Source: Panonychus citri
Lineage: Eukaryota; Arthropoda; Arachnida; Trombidiformes; Tetranychidae
Reading direction: 5' to 3'
Assembly: GCF_014898815.1 (NCBI RefSeq)
Contig: NW_026515519.1
Span: 141,819-205,818, forward strand
DNA length: 64,000 nucleotides
In this document: positions 43,301 to 56,922 of the stretch, piece by piece
Layout of the letters: each line of letters starts with the position of its first letter
Position numbering within the stretch: position 1 is the first letter of the stretch
Made by a program: the position numbers and the translations under genes
The notes under the pieces: model-generated
Seen by the model: the letters and a program-made list of their open reading frames with translations, nothing else
What the model was told of the DNA's origin: nothing
The model's database searches: none

Positions 43301-46300
43301 AAATATAATATTAGATTAAGTTAATTGCTCTCGGCAATTGATAACTATTTGGACTTCAATTGGTGGAATTAATCCTTTTCGAGTTCGAAAGGTTCAATTT
43401 TTTTGTTGTAAATCAGTTGATTCAATTGTAGTGTATGAGAAACTTTATTGTAACTTTACACCTTTTGGGATGATTAAAATCGATTGTATCACTTTAATGA
43501 TCATTATAATCATTTTAAACCAACAACAATTTAATCAGATTCTCTTATCATGTTTATCCTCATGAGACTCATTAACCTTTTTGAAACTTAACTCGATCAA
43601 TTTGAAACAATCAACAGTTAGTGTAATATGAAACAACGTAACAATTATTATCTTTCAACAATCAAATAAATTTAAAAACAATTTCTCATCAATTGATTGT
43701 AGCAATTAACTTTTCCCCTCCAAATTGACCAGAATCATGTCCACTCACAAATGAATCACCAATTGATACAACTGATTTATCATCATTATCATTTGATTGG
43801 TGAAATTGGTTCAATTAGATTTGTTTTTATTTCTTGTTTGCTCAAAAACTAAAAAACAACAAAAAAATGAACAAAAGTTTTCGTTGCCTAAGGCGATTTA
43901 TCATTATTATCATGATGATGATGATGATGATTGCTATTTGAAAACAATGTTGCAGTGTTTGCAATATGAGAAAGTTTGTTTTTTGACCTTTCATCCTGAT
44001 AACTTGGAGATAATCATGATGATTGTTCATGAATACAAATGATTGTTAAATGTCAATGTAAAAACAGCAAAAAAAAATTGGATTTTGCAATTAGTGTTGA
44101 TTGAAATTACCATTAGAACCATTTAAAAGTTGATTAACAGAGGAAAAGGTGATGATTATGTCCAGTTGTGTCCATTCATTTAATTGTGGTCAGAGCCACA
44201 AAAGCTTTGATAATAATTATATCAGTGATTATTGTTATGGTAATGAAATATTAACACAATCATGATAATAACATGATGATAACAATAACAAAATGATTAT
44301 GTTGTCTGATTATACAAAACTGTGAATGATTAAGGTGATACAACTCATGGGAACTGGTTCAGCAAAAACCCATGGTGATTATCATGAAATGAAAAGGGAC
44401 AAGATGAAAATGAATGGTAATTTCCGGCGGAAATTGTATCAAAATGTATTGATTTTTTTTTGCTAACTCGATGGATTATTGATTGTAAATCTAATCCATT
44501 TATTATCTTTCCACTCTGTCATATGATGTCGATATCATGATAATATCATCCCAATTGAACTGAGTGAATCTCTTTATTGAAAAAATTTATATTCTCATTG
44601 TTTGATTGATTTTCATGAGATAAATAACCTTAGGCTATTAAAGTTTTTTGGTATCAATCAAATTATCAACCATTATTATTGTAATAATAATATGATTTGA
44701 GAGGTTTGATTTTTTTTTCACTATCATGTTACTCAGGCTTATGTTTCAATTTTCATGATGAGTTCATGATGTCTGAATCATTATTCTGAGAAGCTTTGAG
44801 AATCTGATTTTTATCATGAAAAATCGTTGATAATATAATGAGAAATTGGAATTGACTTGTTATCTTCACTAGGCTTTGTTCATTGGGATGATATTGGATT
44901 TTCAGATTTTCTAAATCAGAGTCTTTTATCTGAATCATCTGAATATCAATTGAATATGCACTTTGTCATGATGTTACATGATGACGATGAAGAGGAGGAA
45001 AAATTTAATATTGTAACATTTGAATGTCAATGTAAACAACTTGATAACCTGAAAAGTTTCACATTTGCCTTTGGATTTCATTGTAACTTTCACAGTCTTT
45101 CATCTGATTCATCTGATTTTCATGATATTCATGAGACTTGAGATTGAATCTTTTTCTTGAGCTCATTATTTTTACGCTTCCTGAAACAAAAAGTAGCAGA
45201 AAGATAAAGACAAGTAGTAAAATGTACTATTAGAAACAGAACTTTCTCCTTCTCTCTCAGAATCTTCAATCATATATCATGTCTACACCAATAGATTCAT
45301 TTCAATCTGATCATTTCAATGGATTTCGTTCATTTCCATCTTGAAATTAAATTGAGATTATCATAAGATAAGATGATTAAAATCTCCTAATACAATTCTA
45401 ATTTTGAATCATGAACTATTCCTCTCATAAACATGATGATCACCATGGAAGGTAAAACCATGATAATTGAGATTATACTTGAAATATTTCAACATGATTT
45501 AAATTCTGGTTAATTTTTAACTTTTATTAAGTTTTTTTGTCTTCTTTACTCACATGTTACCTTTCACCATGGTGTAAAAATTTCAGGAAGATAAGATAAC
45601 ATGATAATTTATGAACTTTTATGATAAAATGTTGAATTTAATGAATATTCATAAGTTCCAGCCTTCATGATAATGAATCTTTTCACCTTGATAATTTTTA
45701 AGAATATAAGAAAATATCAGCATCTAATCATCACCGTGAAGAATCATGATGATTTTATCATGAATATGATCTTGAGCATCTTTAGAATTTTTTTATTCTC
45801 TCCAAAAAAAGGATGGAAAAAATTCTGATAAAAACAACAATTATCTTCCAATGAATGAATTTAACAGAATAACAATCATTTTCACCATGGTAAATGAATG
45901 GTTGAGAATGATGATCTAAATTGTTTCCTTAATTGTTCACATAAGTGTTGATTATCCATGTTTATCTTCTCAATGGAAACCATGAAGGTGGATAATAAAA
46001 ATCACTAAAAGATGAATAAATTTCTCATTTTCCATCGGAATAAAAATCCATCAGAATCGTATGAATAAAATTTTCCTTCCAACTTTCGATGTATATTTAT
46101 AGTCCCATGTACGATTTCAGGGTAATGTTTATATCTCATGGAATTAAGTTTATGACTTGTTCAGTTATCTCTGGGTTAAGGTTCATATGTATTTATATGA
46201 TTCATGTGATAATTAGATTGTTTTGACCGATTGACCAATTGAATTACCAATCAGGAAGATATGATTAAATTCATTGATTCCACTGAATCGGCTGATTGGC

Positions 46301-46636
46301 TTGAAATTGAATTCCGCCTGATTGGTAAGTAAATTTAATAATAAATTGTCATTGAATTAAGCAGAAAATACCAATAAACTTATCAGTATAACAATATTGT
46401 TGTTGTTTTGTTGATTGTGATGATATCAACAGTTTACCTGAAAAGTAATTGATTAAAATTAAGTTAAAGTAACATGAAGTTAGTTAATTGATTAGTTTAA
46501 TTTCACTGGTTTTGGATAAAGAAATTGTTGAATTTCATCAAACATCATCATTAGAATTGAAAATCAAGTTACCATTCATCATATGGTCAGTTGTTATTGA
46601 CCACAAGGGCCATAGCTCGAAACCCACTCACCCCCT

Positions 46637-46659
46637 TCTCTCTCTCTCTCTCTCTCTCT
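46637..46659. repeat. (CT)n microsatellite
   Basis: CT dinucleotide run of about 23 bp in neurexin intron 3. Confidence 0.9.
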
Positions 46660-49266
46660 TCTGTCTTCTTCTTCTTCTTAACCTATTTACACCATAAAGG
46701 AAAAAAGTTCATTGAATTTCTCATTACTCTCAATGGGAATTGATGAGGTTTAGTCTTCCCTGAAAACAAGATAAGATTTAATTTGCTCTCGGTCTTTTGT
46801 CTTCATCATCTTTTCCTCTTCTTTCATTCATCACCTTCATCTTCATACATTATTTCACACTAAGCTCATTATCCCCCTAAGGTAGTGTGAAAATCTAGAG
46901 ATATATACATGTAACTAAGCTCAGGGAGTTAAAACCTTGAAGGTGTTTGGGGGTTGAAACTTTGAATTGGCTTAAATGAAATTAGTTATGTTCAGTCCAT
47001 TAGGTTTTTGTTTTTCTGCCGGACAATTGGGAATTGGGAAAGTAGCCAATTGCCCTCGAGCTTCATCTTGATATATAATATCGGACTATGTTAACTATAT
47101 TTATTGCAATCAAATAAATTGTTCACTAACTAAACTTTCAGTCAACACTTACCTCAAGCAGCTTAATCATAATCAGTTTCATATGATTGATTAACAATCA
47201 TTTACAATAGTCAAACCTATTGTGATAAAATGAATTACAATCTATATTTATCAATGTATTTAATGTAAATCCAACTAAAGTTAATAGTTGATTATTGTTT
47301 CAATCAATCAATATTAATTATTTAAAAAGGCTCGAAACAATAATCAATTGAAATCGTCACACAATTTGATTGAGATTTTATTACTCGTATTAACTTTATG
47401 ATTTAGCTGTTATTAAGACAATTTCAATGATAAACAACTGATTAAGTGTGATTGTGATTGTTTCAACAACAATTAGAAAATCAACATTTTTTATTCAATC
47501 ATTTCAAATTGTGTGATTGAAACACTTGACAAAAATTATCTCAAGCAATGATTTACAATGTAATTGACATGATTCATGAAAATATTATATTTACCATGAT
47601 ATTAACATGACAATGACAACTTTTACCTCTCTCTCTCTTCCCACCCTGACACCATCATCATCCACCACAATGAATGGGATAGAGTGGGAAAGGTTTTACC
47701 CACTTTACAATTTCCAGTCTATCAGAAAATATTATCACCAGAATTTTGAGTAAAAAGTTCAATGAATGAGCCATTTTTTTCATGATTTACTGAATAAAAG
47801 GGTTCATGTGACAATTTCTGTAATTCTGATGGACATAAATATTCAATTTAGTTGTTAATATCAATTTATATTAAGAAATCAATTATATAATGATTATTGA
47901 TCGTTAATTGTTTGAATTGATTTCTAATATAATAGTATTAATATTATAAGAAATGAGGTTTCATGTTATTAATTTTAATGATTTTCCTGATGATCAATTG
48001 AATCAATTATTGTAACTTCAGCTATTTATTGATTATCAAGACGTTATCATCATGTTGATCCATCATTACTCAGCAATTATCATGGTAAGTTTAATTGCTT
48101 ACTCAGCTCACATCAAAGTTAATCAAGTTGAAAAACAAACTTAATTATAAATATAATTAACTCGATAGTTAAACAGTTAACACACCAAAATAAATCCAAT
48201 TTCAATCACAACGATACTTGTGAACGTGATACAATCACTACAAGTCCCAGTTCTGATTTAAAATCACTATTCAATCAATTGGATGTTAAGAAAATCGAGA
48301 CCGAATTAAAATTCATGGTAATATTTGGAATCTTGAAAGGAAAATTTCAATTCTCTGATTAGTCTATCAAACTAATAGACGAATAATTTGAAAAAGCTAA
48401 TTCTGAATATTCTGAACACCCACTTCCAATCACGAACATGAATATAAATGATGAGGTAGAAAATGTAAACAATATAAGTTACAGAATCGACGAGAATCAT
48501 ATTAAGAGATAATGTTATCAATATGATAAGAATGGACTGGAATTGATAATCGATTAATGATGGAATCAGTTTGACAATCAAGGTGAAAATTGAAAAGAAT
48601 CGACAACAATCAATAATAATAAACCGAAATGATTCGAGAAAATTTCAAACACAATCTGATGATTTCTCGTTTTCCTTTTTTTTTCATTTCCTTTTCTTAT
48701 TCCATTCAATTTACTATTGATATTATTACCTTTCTTCCATGATGCTCATCTATCTCTCTATCATCTTTATCATCCCTCATCCTCTTTCTTACTATTACTT
48801 CGACAATATATAAATGTAATATCATCCTACAAGTGGATATATGTGTTTATCTTGTTGAAATGTTTACTTTTATTGTCGATTCACATTCAGCTGAAACTCC
48901 AACGGCAACAAACAATATTTTCATGACAACTTAATATCAACTCTAATAATATATTTCCATGTATTCATAACATTCAACCGGAAGTTATCATGATAAATAC
49001 ATATGAGGATGATAATAATAATTGAACATTTTCATCATCTTCCTTCATTAAACTGATTCTTTTAATTCTCAGACTTTCAAGTTAATCCATCGAAAGGATT
49101 ATAAGGTAACAATCAATTGATTGTTTTCTCGTTTTCTTTTTTCACTTCAACCTCTTTCTTAACCCCATCCTCATCCTCATCCTCATCCTCATCCTCATCA
49201 TCTTAATATACTCTCAACATTTAACTTTATCATTCGTTTTCATGGTTCAATAATATACTCAATATT

Positions 49267-49269
<3 letters not shown>

Positions 49270-49303
<34 letters not shown>
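49270..49303. repeat. (CT)n microsatellite
   Basis: CT dinucleotide run of about 34 bp in neurexin intron 3. Confidence 0.95.
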
Positions 49304-49306
<3 letters not shown>

Positions 49307-52300
49307 CTTATCTTTATCCTCTTTTATCATCCTCATCTTCTTCGTACTCTGCTCTTCCTCGATCGGAAATGAATGTTCATTTATTAGATGTTATCTTATC
49401 TCTTATTGTCCAGTAAAGAAAAGTTCTAACCCATGAAAATTAATCATTCTTATTTGTTCGTCGAATCATTTAGAACTTTTTTTTTCTTTGGCTTCTTCTC
49501 CTTTCGAGTCTATGACTTGAGGATAAAACTAATCTCAGATTATTAGGAAAACTATTTTATCGATACAACAATTAGCTAAACAGTTAATTTCCTCTATTCA
49601 AAAGCTAAGGATCAGATAAAGAGATAATATTTACATAGGAATTGAAGGTGATCATAATCATCATTATTTTCAAGTCAACATTTCATCTTGAAAAAGGATA
49701 TTAGTCTAGCATTATCATTATCGTCATGATAATCACATGGATAAACCGGAAATGGTAGATTGGGATAAAGAAATATACATTTTATATAAAAGATTATAAT
49801 CCTGATTAAAGTTATTTAATCAATTTCCGGCAATATAAATTATAATTCATGAGGATTAGGGGATGAGGGTTGAATCACTTTCAGATTTATCATCAAGTTT
49901 TAAAAATAAAGGGTCAGTTGAAATGGTCATTATTGAAGATTATCAATGCACGAGGTTAACAGAGCAAAAAAAGTATCTATCAAACATACTGACCACTTGG
50001 ATAATACTGATTTTCACAATAGTGACCAACATTAACTTACAATTTAATGTCACGTAACAATCACATGGAAACCTTTTGTTTCTTATTATCAGTTGATGTC
50101 CAGTGTCCAGTGATTTGTGAAATGACCGATCTATCCTTCACCTAATCTTATCATATTATCATGAAGATGAAAAAAGGATGTTGACCATTGATGATGACGA
50201 TTTCATATTAATCGTTATTTTTCATGATAACTAATGAAGATAAAAAATGGCAAAGAAAAAATTTCCTCTCTCTCTCTTCATCTTCATCTTCATCATCATT
50301 AACATCATATCCTGATTATGATAACTAAATAACAAACAATGTTGACCATTACATATTTGATAATAATCGAAAGTCCAATCGAGTTACTAATGGTCAAGAT
50401 GGACAATGAAGTGACATTGTCCTAAAGATAAAGCAAAAAAAAGGACAAACAAGAAATGGACAACAATATTAATCCATTAATTCATTAATTGTAACCACCA
50501 GAAAAAAAATAAGAAAACAATCAATCGGTCAATAAGGAAATGACCATAGAGATACAATGTTATTAATCGTTGATTATCACGATTAGTTTTTCATTTCTAT
50601 TCCTGATAATCTGGTTTGGTTGATTTTGTGTAGATTTAATTTTGAATGACAAAATTAATTACAATGATGACCATTATATTAAGGTCATCATCTTGTTACA
50701 AATTCAGTGTCATGATACATGTAATAATATAATGTCAATGTAATGATGAAACTGAAGTGAGTGTGTTATTGAATAACAAGGAGATTGGAACAATTAAAAT
50801 TCAATCCACGAACTTGAATAAAACTGTAACAATCCTCCAAAGGGAATCGATTCCTGATACACCCTGTAAATGGCTTGCAAATAATGATAATGATACAAAG
50901 GACAACAATCATAGTCTACTCTTGATAAACTTGTTCAGATAATGGGTTCAGTTGATTTTCAGTTGAGTTGATGAGCACATTGATCAGGGAGGGAAAAGTA
51001 TATGAAAAGTTTTCATGGTGATGAAAAAAGGGCAGAAAAAAAGTTCCAATATATTTACCGTTACTTTTTCAATCTTATTATATTATCATCATTGTATTAT
51101 TATTGTTTCAAAGTTTATCAGTTTTGTTGCTTGGGAAATTTTCATCAATCTATTTACTTAGTAAATGTATACACTTTTTTTTTGTTCATCAAACTGAACT
51201 TTATCATGATTATATTCAGTTCAATATATGTAATTCATGTTCAGTTACCTTGGTTACTTGTCTGATGATGAAATTTCATCATGTATTTTTATCTCGGAAA
51301 TCAGAATTTCTGTTTTTCTTTTTCATTCTCATCAATTTATCTGTAAATGATTCATGATAAATCTCACCCGGTGAATGTTATGAATTTCAATTGATTGGTT
51401 TTTGATAAAAATCTACTTAATGATCTGGTTATCATTTAGCTTTTGCCATTATTAAATTGTAACAATTGGTTGAACACTGGAAGTTACCAGTTTATCAGTT
51501 GATTGTAATCACTTTAGTATCTAATGTTAATCATGTTAATGATTTAATTAACAATCAAAAATTTGTGATACTGATGTTTTCACTAATTTGCACAACAATT
51601 AACTGAAATTGTGACTTTTTTATGAAAAATTGAGCTGTTCAAATTGAAAAATTGATTCCATTATCTTTTGTACAATATTAGGATCATGGTTAACATTATT
51701 CTGGTGATTTCTAAATGATCATTGTAATGATAATTATCCTTTATCACAATTATCATTAATACATTTTAATCATTAATGGTTAATGTTTATGATTAACTTT
51801 AATATATAAAACTGATGATTACGATTCCGTTGATATTGACCTAACCCATGAAATGATTGAAGAAACTGTTTTGATAACCTCTTAATGATAATTTAGTTTT
51901 CCAACCATGAAGATGATTAAATTTCTTATCATTAGTTATTAGATTAAATTGTTAATCTATTATTTGATTTATTTGATTCATCGGAAATGATCAGTTATCA
52001 ACTAAACTCAATAGTGACAAAATTAGGATATGATCCATTTCTACAGGGAAATTGTCTCCACATTTCTTTTCACGATTACTTAAACACCCACCCGATAGTG
52101 TGTCCATATTGGGCCTATGATAGTTTGGCCAATACTTGTTTGTCACATTTCAATGTCAAGGTCATGAAGGTTATTCAACAGGCCATACGCTAGAAGGATT
52201 TTTTGAAAACGTCAAATTTTGTAAACCAACTTATGAAGTTTCGAGTCACTAGTGTGACAAACAACTTTGACATAGTGCTTAGACTAAATCAAGAGCTTGT

Positions 52301-55300
52301 GAAAACTTTTTACAGAAAATGAATCAGCTGGGAAGCTTTTGTCTGGAATTGAATGAAGGTCCATATGAAGGTCAGATGAGTGAGATATAATTTCTTCCTC
52401 TATTCTCAGCGCTCTAACATCTTTTAGGTCACTTGCAGATTTGGTGCATAATTTTGTCACTTAACCCTGAAGATTACGTTTCTAGGCCCAATTCCACTTT
52501 TGAACTGCTGTTGACCATTGTTCCAGGTATTTTTGCACATTTTCAAGTCAACTCTAAGTCCACATTTTCGAGCGAAGTGGTCAATCACATTTTATTTGAA
52601 AGTCGAAACTGTGAATCAAGTAATCAGTTAAATCACCATTCAAACAGAACATTTCTCTAAATTTTAACAAGTCTTGTTTTCTTTGAGAGCTGCGACCACA
52701 GAATTGATCATGGGAGCTTGGGTGATACTCAATCGTCATATTTTATCATCTAGATTATTCTGGTCATTCTGTTAGGACAAGATTTTAAGGTCATTTGATG
52801 GTCAAAATCAGATTTGCATCACCTGAGATTTTCTGTCGCAATCTAATGTCACCAAATCATGTGATTACCAAATTGATTGTTATCTGTTTGCGAAATCAAA
52901 GTTAATCCCTTAACAAATCCTGACGAGATTAAGAAATGGATCAAATTGTTTGTTAGTTATCAAATGAATCAGCAAATTGTGGTTTCATCAAAATCAATCC
53001 AAATGAAAAAATTGTTAATCTAAAGGACTTACAATTGATGGTAAATAAATTATTAAAACAATTAACAATCATGAATATAAGGAGATGATCAATATTAATG
53101 TTTTCCATTAAATTTTTAGCGGTGTGACAATTTAAATTTATTTTTTTTTTCCTAATGAAAATGGATCAACTTTTATATCACTTGATTTCATGGTATCATC
53201 ATGAATCCATTAAACTTTAATCATTCATTTATCATCATGTTTACATTCAACTGATGATGATGATGATGATGATGAATTGAAATGATCAAGAAAATGATGA
53301 TAGTGACAGAGATGTATCTTCATTATCATTATCGTTCATCTTCATGAATCAATCTTCATGTTTGAATGGATGAGAGAGACAAACAAAAAATTACACCAGG
53401 AAGTGAATTCAGTTTCACTTGAACTGTTCTGAATGCACTTTAACACATTTTCACATGAAATAATATGGACAATGAATGGTTATCATCCTTCATCATGATA
53501 CCTTTCAATGTCCAGTTTTTAGCTGGACAACATTTCGGACAACAATAAGCTAGCTGATTGATGTAAAATCTTTATTATCATGGTCATAATTCAATGGTCA
53601 GTTGATATGATGAATTGTTTTTAATCATTGTACCAACTTTTAATTCAATTTAATTTATCTTTAAAAAAGAGGATTAAATTTAATTGTTATTCTTGAAACA
53701 ATTATATCGCCACATATATGAAACTTTTTTTCCTTTGCTGAAACCAAATTAAATTTAATCTCAACAATTCAGATACCTTATTGTTTTATATTCAACTTGC
53801 AGGTCTTAATTGTGATATCATATCAAATTAGTGATTAGCTTATTGTAATTGGACTAATTTGATTGTTACGATGAGGAGAAAAAAAAATCTAAATTAATCC
53901 TTCCAATTGATCATTTAATCACTCAAAGATATGACCAATATTATAATTGATTATCATCATTATCCAATCAATGTAACTATGGAAACACAAGAGTGACAAA
54001 TCTTAATCATCTTAATTGTTGACAATCAAATTAATTACACTTGTATTGCCCAATTTTAGTATTAATAATTTAATGAAAAACTGTTAGAAAATGTAAACTA
54101 ATTGATTTACCTGTTAAATTGTTGTCATAATGATAAAGTCTAATCATCAATTGTGATCAAATTAATCAATTGCCCAATCAAGATGATCATCATCAATTAT
54201 AATCATTGATTGTCATTTATTTTCATTTGCAAATGATAAATGTCAATACCAAAGATATGAGACAATTTAAAAGAAACAAAAAAATAACGTTAATCACAAT
54301 AAACTTTGATTATTATTCAGCAATTAAGGTTAAGAATAAAAAAAACTTGCTGACAATTGATAATTAAATTAAAACAATTTAACTTGGTAAACATAAAAAT
54401 TAACACAAAAAATTGAATCGCAATTGACAAAATGTAAACGCCAAGGAAAAATTGATTATAAATTCAAATGATTTCATGATTTCTTTTCATTATTGGGTGA
54501 AAGTGGTTCCTTGTATTTTTTGTGTTGATGGTGTTCACCCACTCTCTCTCTCTCTGAACCCACCCCACCCCGTACACCCACCGATACTGATGATGGATTA
54601 TATTACATTGGAAACCGGATCTGGTTTCATTTCAGATCCATTATATTCATTCATTCATTCACAATCATGATCCAAAGTCTATTAGTTACCTTTATATTAT
54701 TATTATTATTACGATTATATTAAATGTAATTCAGTTGCTTTTTCATCCTCCTCATCTTTATCATCCTATTTGATCATCATTTTCATTTTTGTTTTTCTGC
54801 AAACCTCATCATCATTATCATCCTATCATTTTTATCTTCATGATAAATATTATACAAAAGGAAAGTTTATTCCGAATTGAACTGAATTCTGTTTAAAAAG
54901 TTATTCCATTGAAACATTTCATATATTGGGAGACAAAAGTTCAATCAATCCAATAGTTTATTTTACTTATCTGATAATATTATTTATTCTAGATTCTGGA
55001 TTCATTATCATCATCATGATGATATAATTCATGATGATGGAATAATATATTCAAGAATTTATTTATTCCCATCTATTTATTCATGGTTGATTATCATTCA
55101 TAGTAATCTCATCATCATGTTTATCGTTTACATCATGATTGTCCATTGATGACCAATGGATAATATTATTTGTATCATTATTGTTATTTGATTATCTGTT
55201 TGGTATTTAATTTGATTGTTATCATTTTCACTTTTATCATGTAATTGACTTTTAAATGAACTTTCACTTTGACTACTCACCCAATTGGATTTAATTACAA

Positions 55301-56262
55301 TTAATATATTATCATTATCTAAGTGACAATTATCACAATAATTGTTTCAACTCCTTTTCATTTGCAAATACAGAGAGAGAGAGAGAGACTCATTTGACAA
55401 TTTTAATTATAAAATTAAGTTTATTGTCAATTCTAAATTGTGATAAATTTTTCTCCATCAAATTCTTGATAATTAACAATCAATTTAATCTGATCATCCA
55501 AGTAAATTTAAATTGTTAATCACCATCGCAACTGATTATCTTTCAAGTTGATCATGATTATCAAATGGTTACTATTGAAACATTTATTAGATTCATTTGC
55601 TGGATGAAAGTTAATTGTTGGGGTTAAATTACTTTGTCAAGATCAGTTGATTGGTGTAACATTTAATTAACAACATTTAACATTGATGATTAACATGAAT
55701 TCCTAAAATTTTTACACCAATCAATTAATTGCTATCCAAGAATTCAGGAAATCTCTAATAATAATTAATAATTCATGGGGAGATTTAATTTTACCTTAAT
55801 GAGCTTTTATCATGTTGATGTTTTAATTTAATTTCTTAATCATAGATTGATATTCATTCACAATTAACTTATATATAATCAAAGTATCAGGATATTAATG
55901 GTTAGTTGAATGTCTGATGGAAACTTACAATTGGTTGTTACAATTAACTCTACAATTAAAGTCATGGTAATTAATTAACTGATTAATAACAACAAAACAA
56001 CACCAACCTCACAACAATTTATCTTAGTCAAAATGATTAACAATTACAATGAATAACATGATTCAAGTGATTAATGTTAGTAAATTGTTTAAACTGTACT
56101 AATAAAGCATAATAATAATTTTAATTGTCCAAGTAATTAGTTAATTGTTTCACCTTAAACTTGAAAACTTCAGAATGAATGAAAACAAACTGTGATTAAT
56201 ATTCTAATCACTATTCTAATAACATATCAATAGATTTCTAATTTAATTCTCTTAATTAACAG

Positions 56263-56567
56263 CTAAACACTCGCCTGAGGCCACATTTCGAGGACAAGAA
56301 TTCATTTACTTTAATAACATTTCCAAGTCGATTTTAAGTTCATCGGATGAAATTTCATTGTACTTTAAATCGCGACAATCAAATGGCCTATTATTTTACG
56401 CTGGTGACGGAATCTCTGATTATCTTAATTTAGCAATTAGAGATGGAGGGGTCACCCTGTCAGTTAAATTGGGTAACAATTTATCCGAACGAATTGTAAA
56501 ACCAGCGAGAATCCGATTCGACGATAATCAATGGCACAAAGTTCTAGTTCATCGAAAAGTTCGTGAG
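56263..56567 (+). CDS. Nrx-1: Neurexin-1 exon 4: LNS2 first part
   Basis: Joins in phase to the EGF1 exon at 21867. It carries EATFRGQEFIYFN at the LNS2 start, SLYFKSRQSNGLLFYAGD, then YLNLAIRDGGVTLSVKLG and DDNQWHKVLVHRKVRE. These are the standard LNS2 strands, including the W-H-x-V block after which splice site 2 lies in vertebrate neurexins. It ends in phase 0 with a GTAAGA donor. Confidence 0.93.
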
Positions 56568-56895
56568 GTAAGAAAAGTTTTCTCGTTCTTGTTAAAAGTT
56601 CGTTAACCATTTAACCTAATTAATTGTTCATCGAATCATTTTTTTACCTTAATCACGACACTATTGATTACATTAATAATCGACATCACAATAATTGAAT
56701 TAGTTGATTATGTTGATTTACATCAATAACTTAGTTCGTTTTCCTTTTGATAAAATTGATTATTATTAATGGAATCAAACAATTAAGGATTCTGATTGAT
56801 CCGATTAAACATTTTTCATAATAATCATTAACTGTTGTTAGATTTAATTGTTTAATTGTATTTATCTCTCTCTTTTCTCACTTAATTGCTTCCAG
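56568..56895. other. Neurexin intron 4
   Basis: 328 bp with GTAAGA donor and CTTCCAG acceptor. No gene seen. Confidence 0.8.
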
Positions 56896-56922
56896 ATGAA
56901 TCGTGCAATCAGTTTTTGTCAT
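56896..56922 (+). CDS. Nrx-1: Neurexin-1 27-nt microexon at splice site 2
   Basis: CTTCCAG precedes and GTAAGT follows a 27-nt segment reading MNRAISFCH in phase 0 at both ends. It can therefore be included or skipped without changing the frame. It sits exactly where vertebrate neurexins have alternatively spliced segment 2 (inserts of 7-15 residues after the W-H strand of LNS2). Family knowledge plus perfect splice signals support a regulated cassette; inclusion itself is not visible. Confidence 0.75.

Larger units (their letters stand above)
40383..56262. other. Neurexin intron 3, right part
   Basis: 15.9 kb of AT-rich intron with repeated ATCATGATGATG and CAATTA texture and (CT)n runs at 46637-46659 and 49270-49303. 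Open frames are short and low complexity. One patch, about 51990-52800, has a different composition (fewer repeats, higher GC) with ORFs of 68 and 75 codons that I cannot assign. The acceptor is TTAACAG at 56256-56262. Confidence 0.65.

Noticed and set aside
52433..52660. 75-codon frame in the distinct patch of intron 3
   Set aside because: No recognised domain or splice-compatible phase; kept only as part of the compositional observation.
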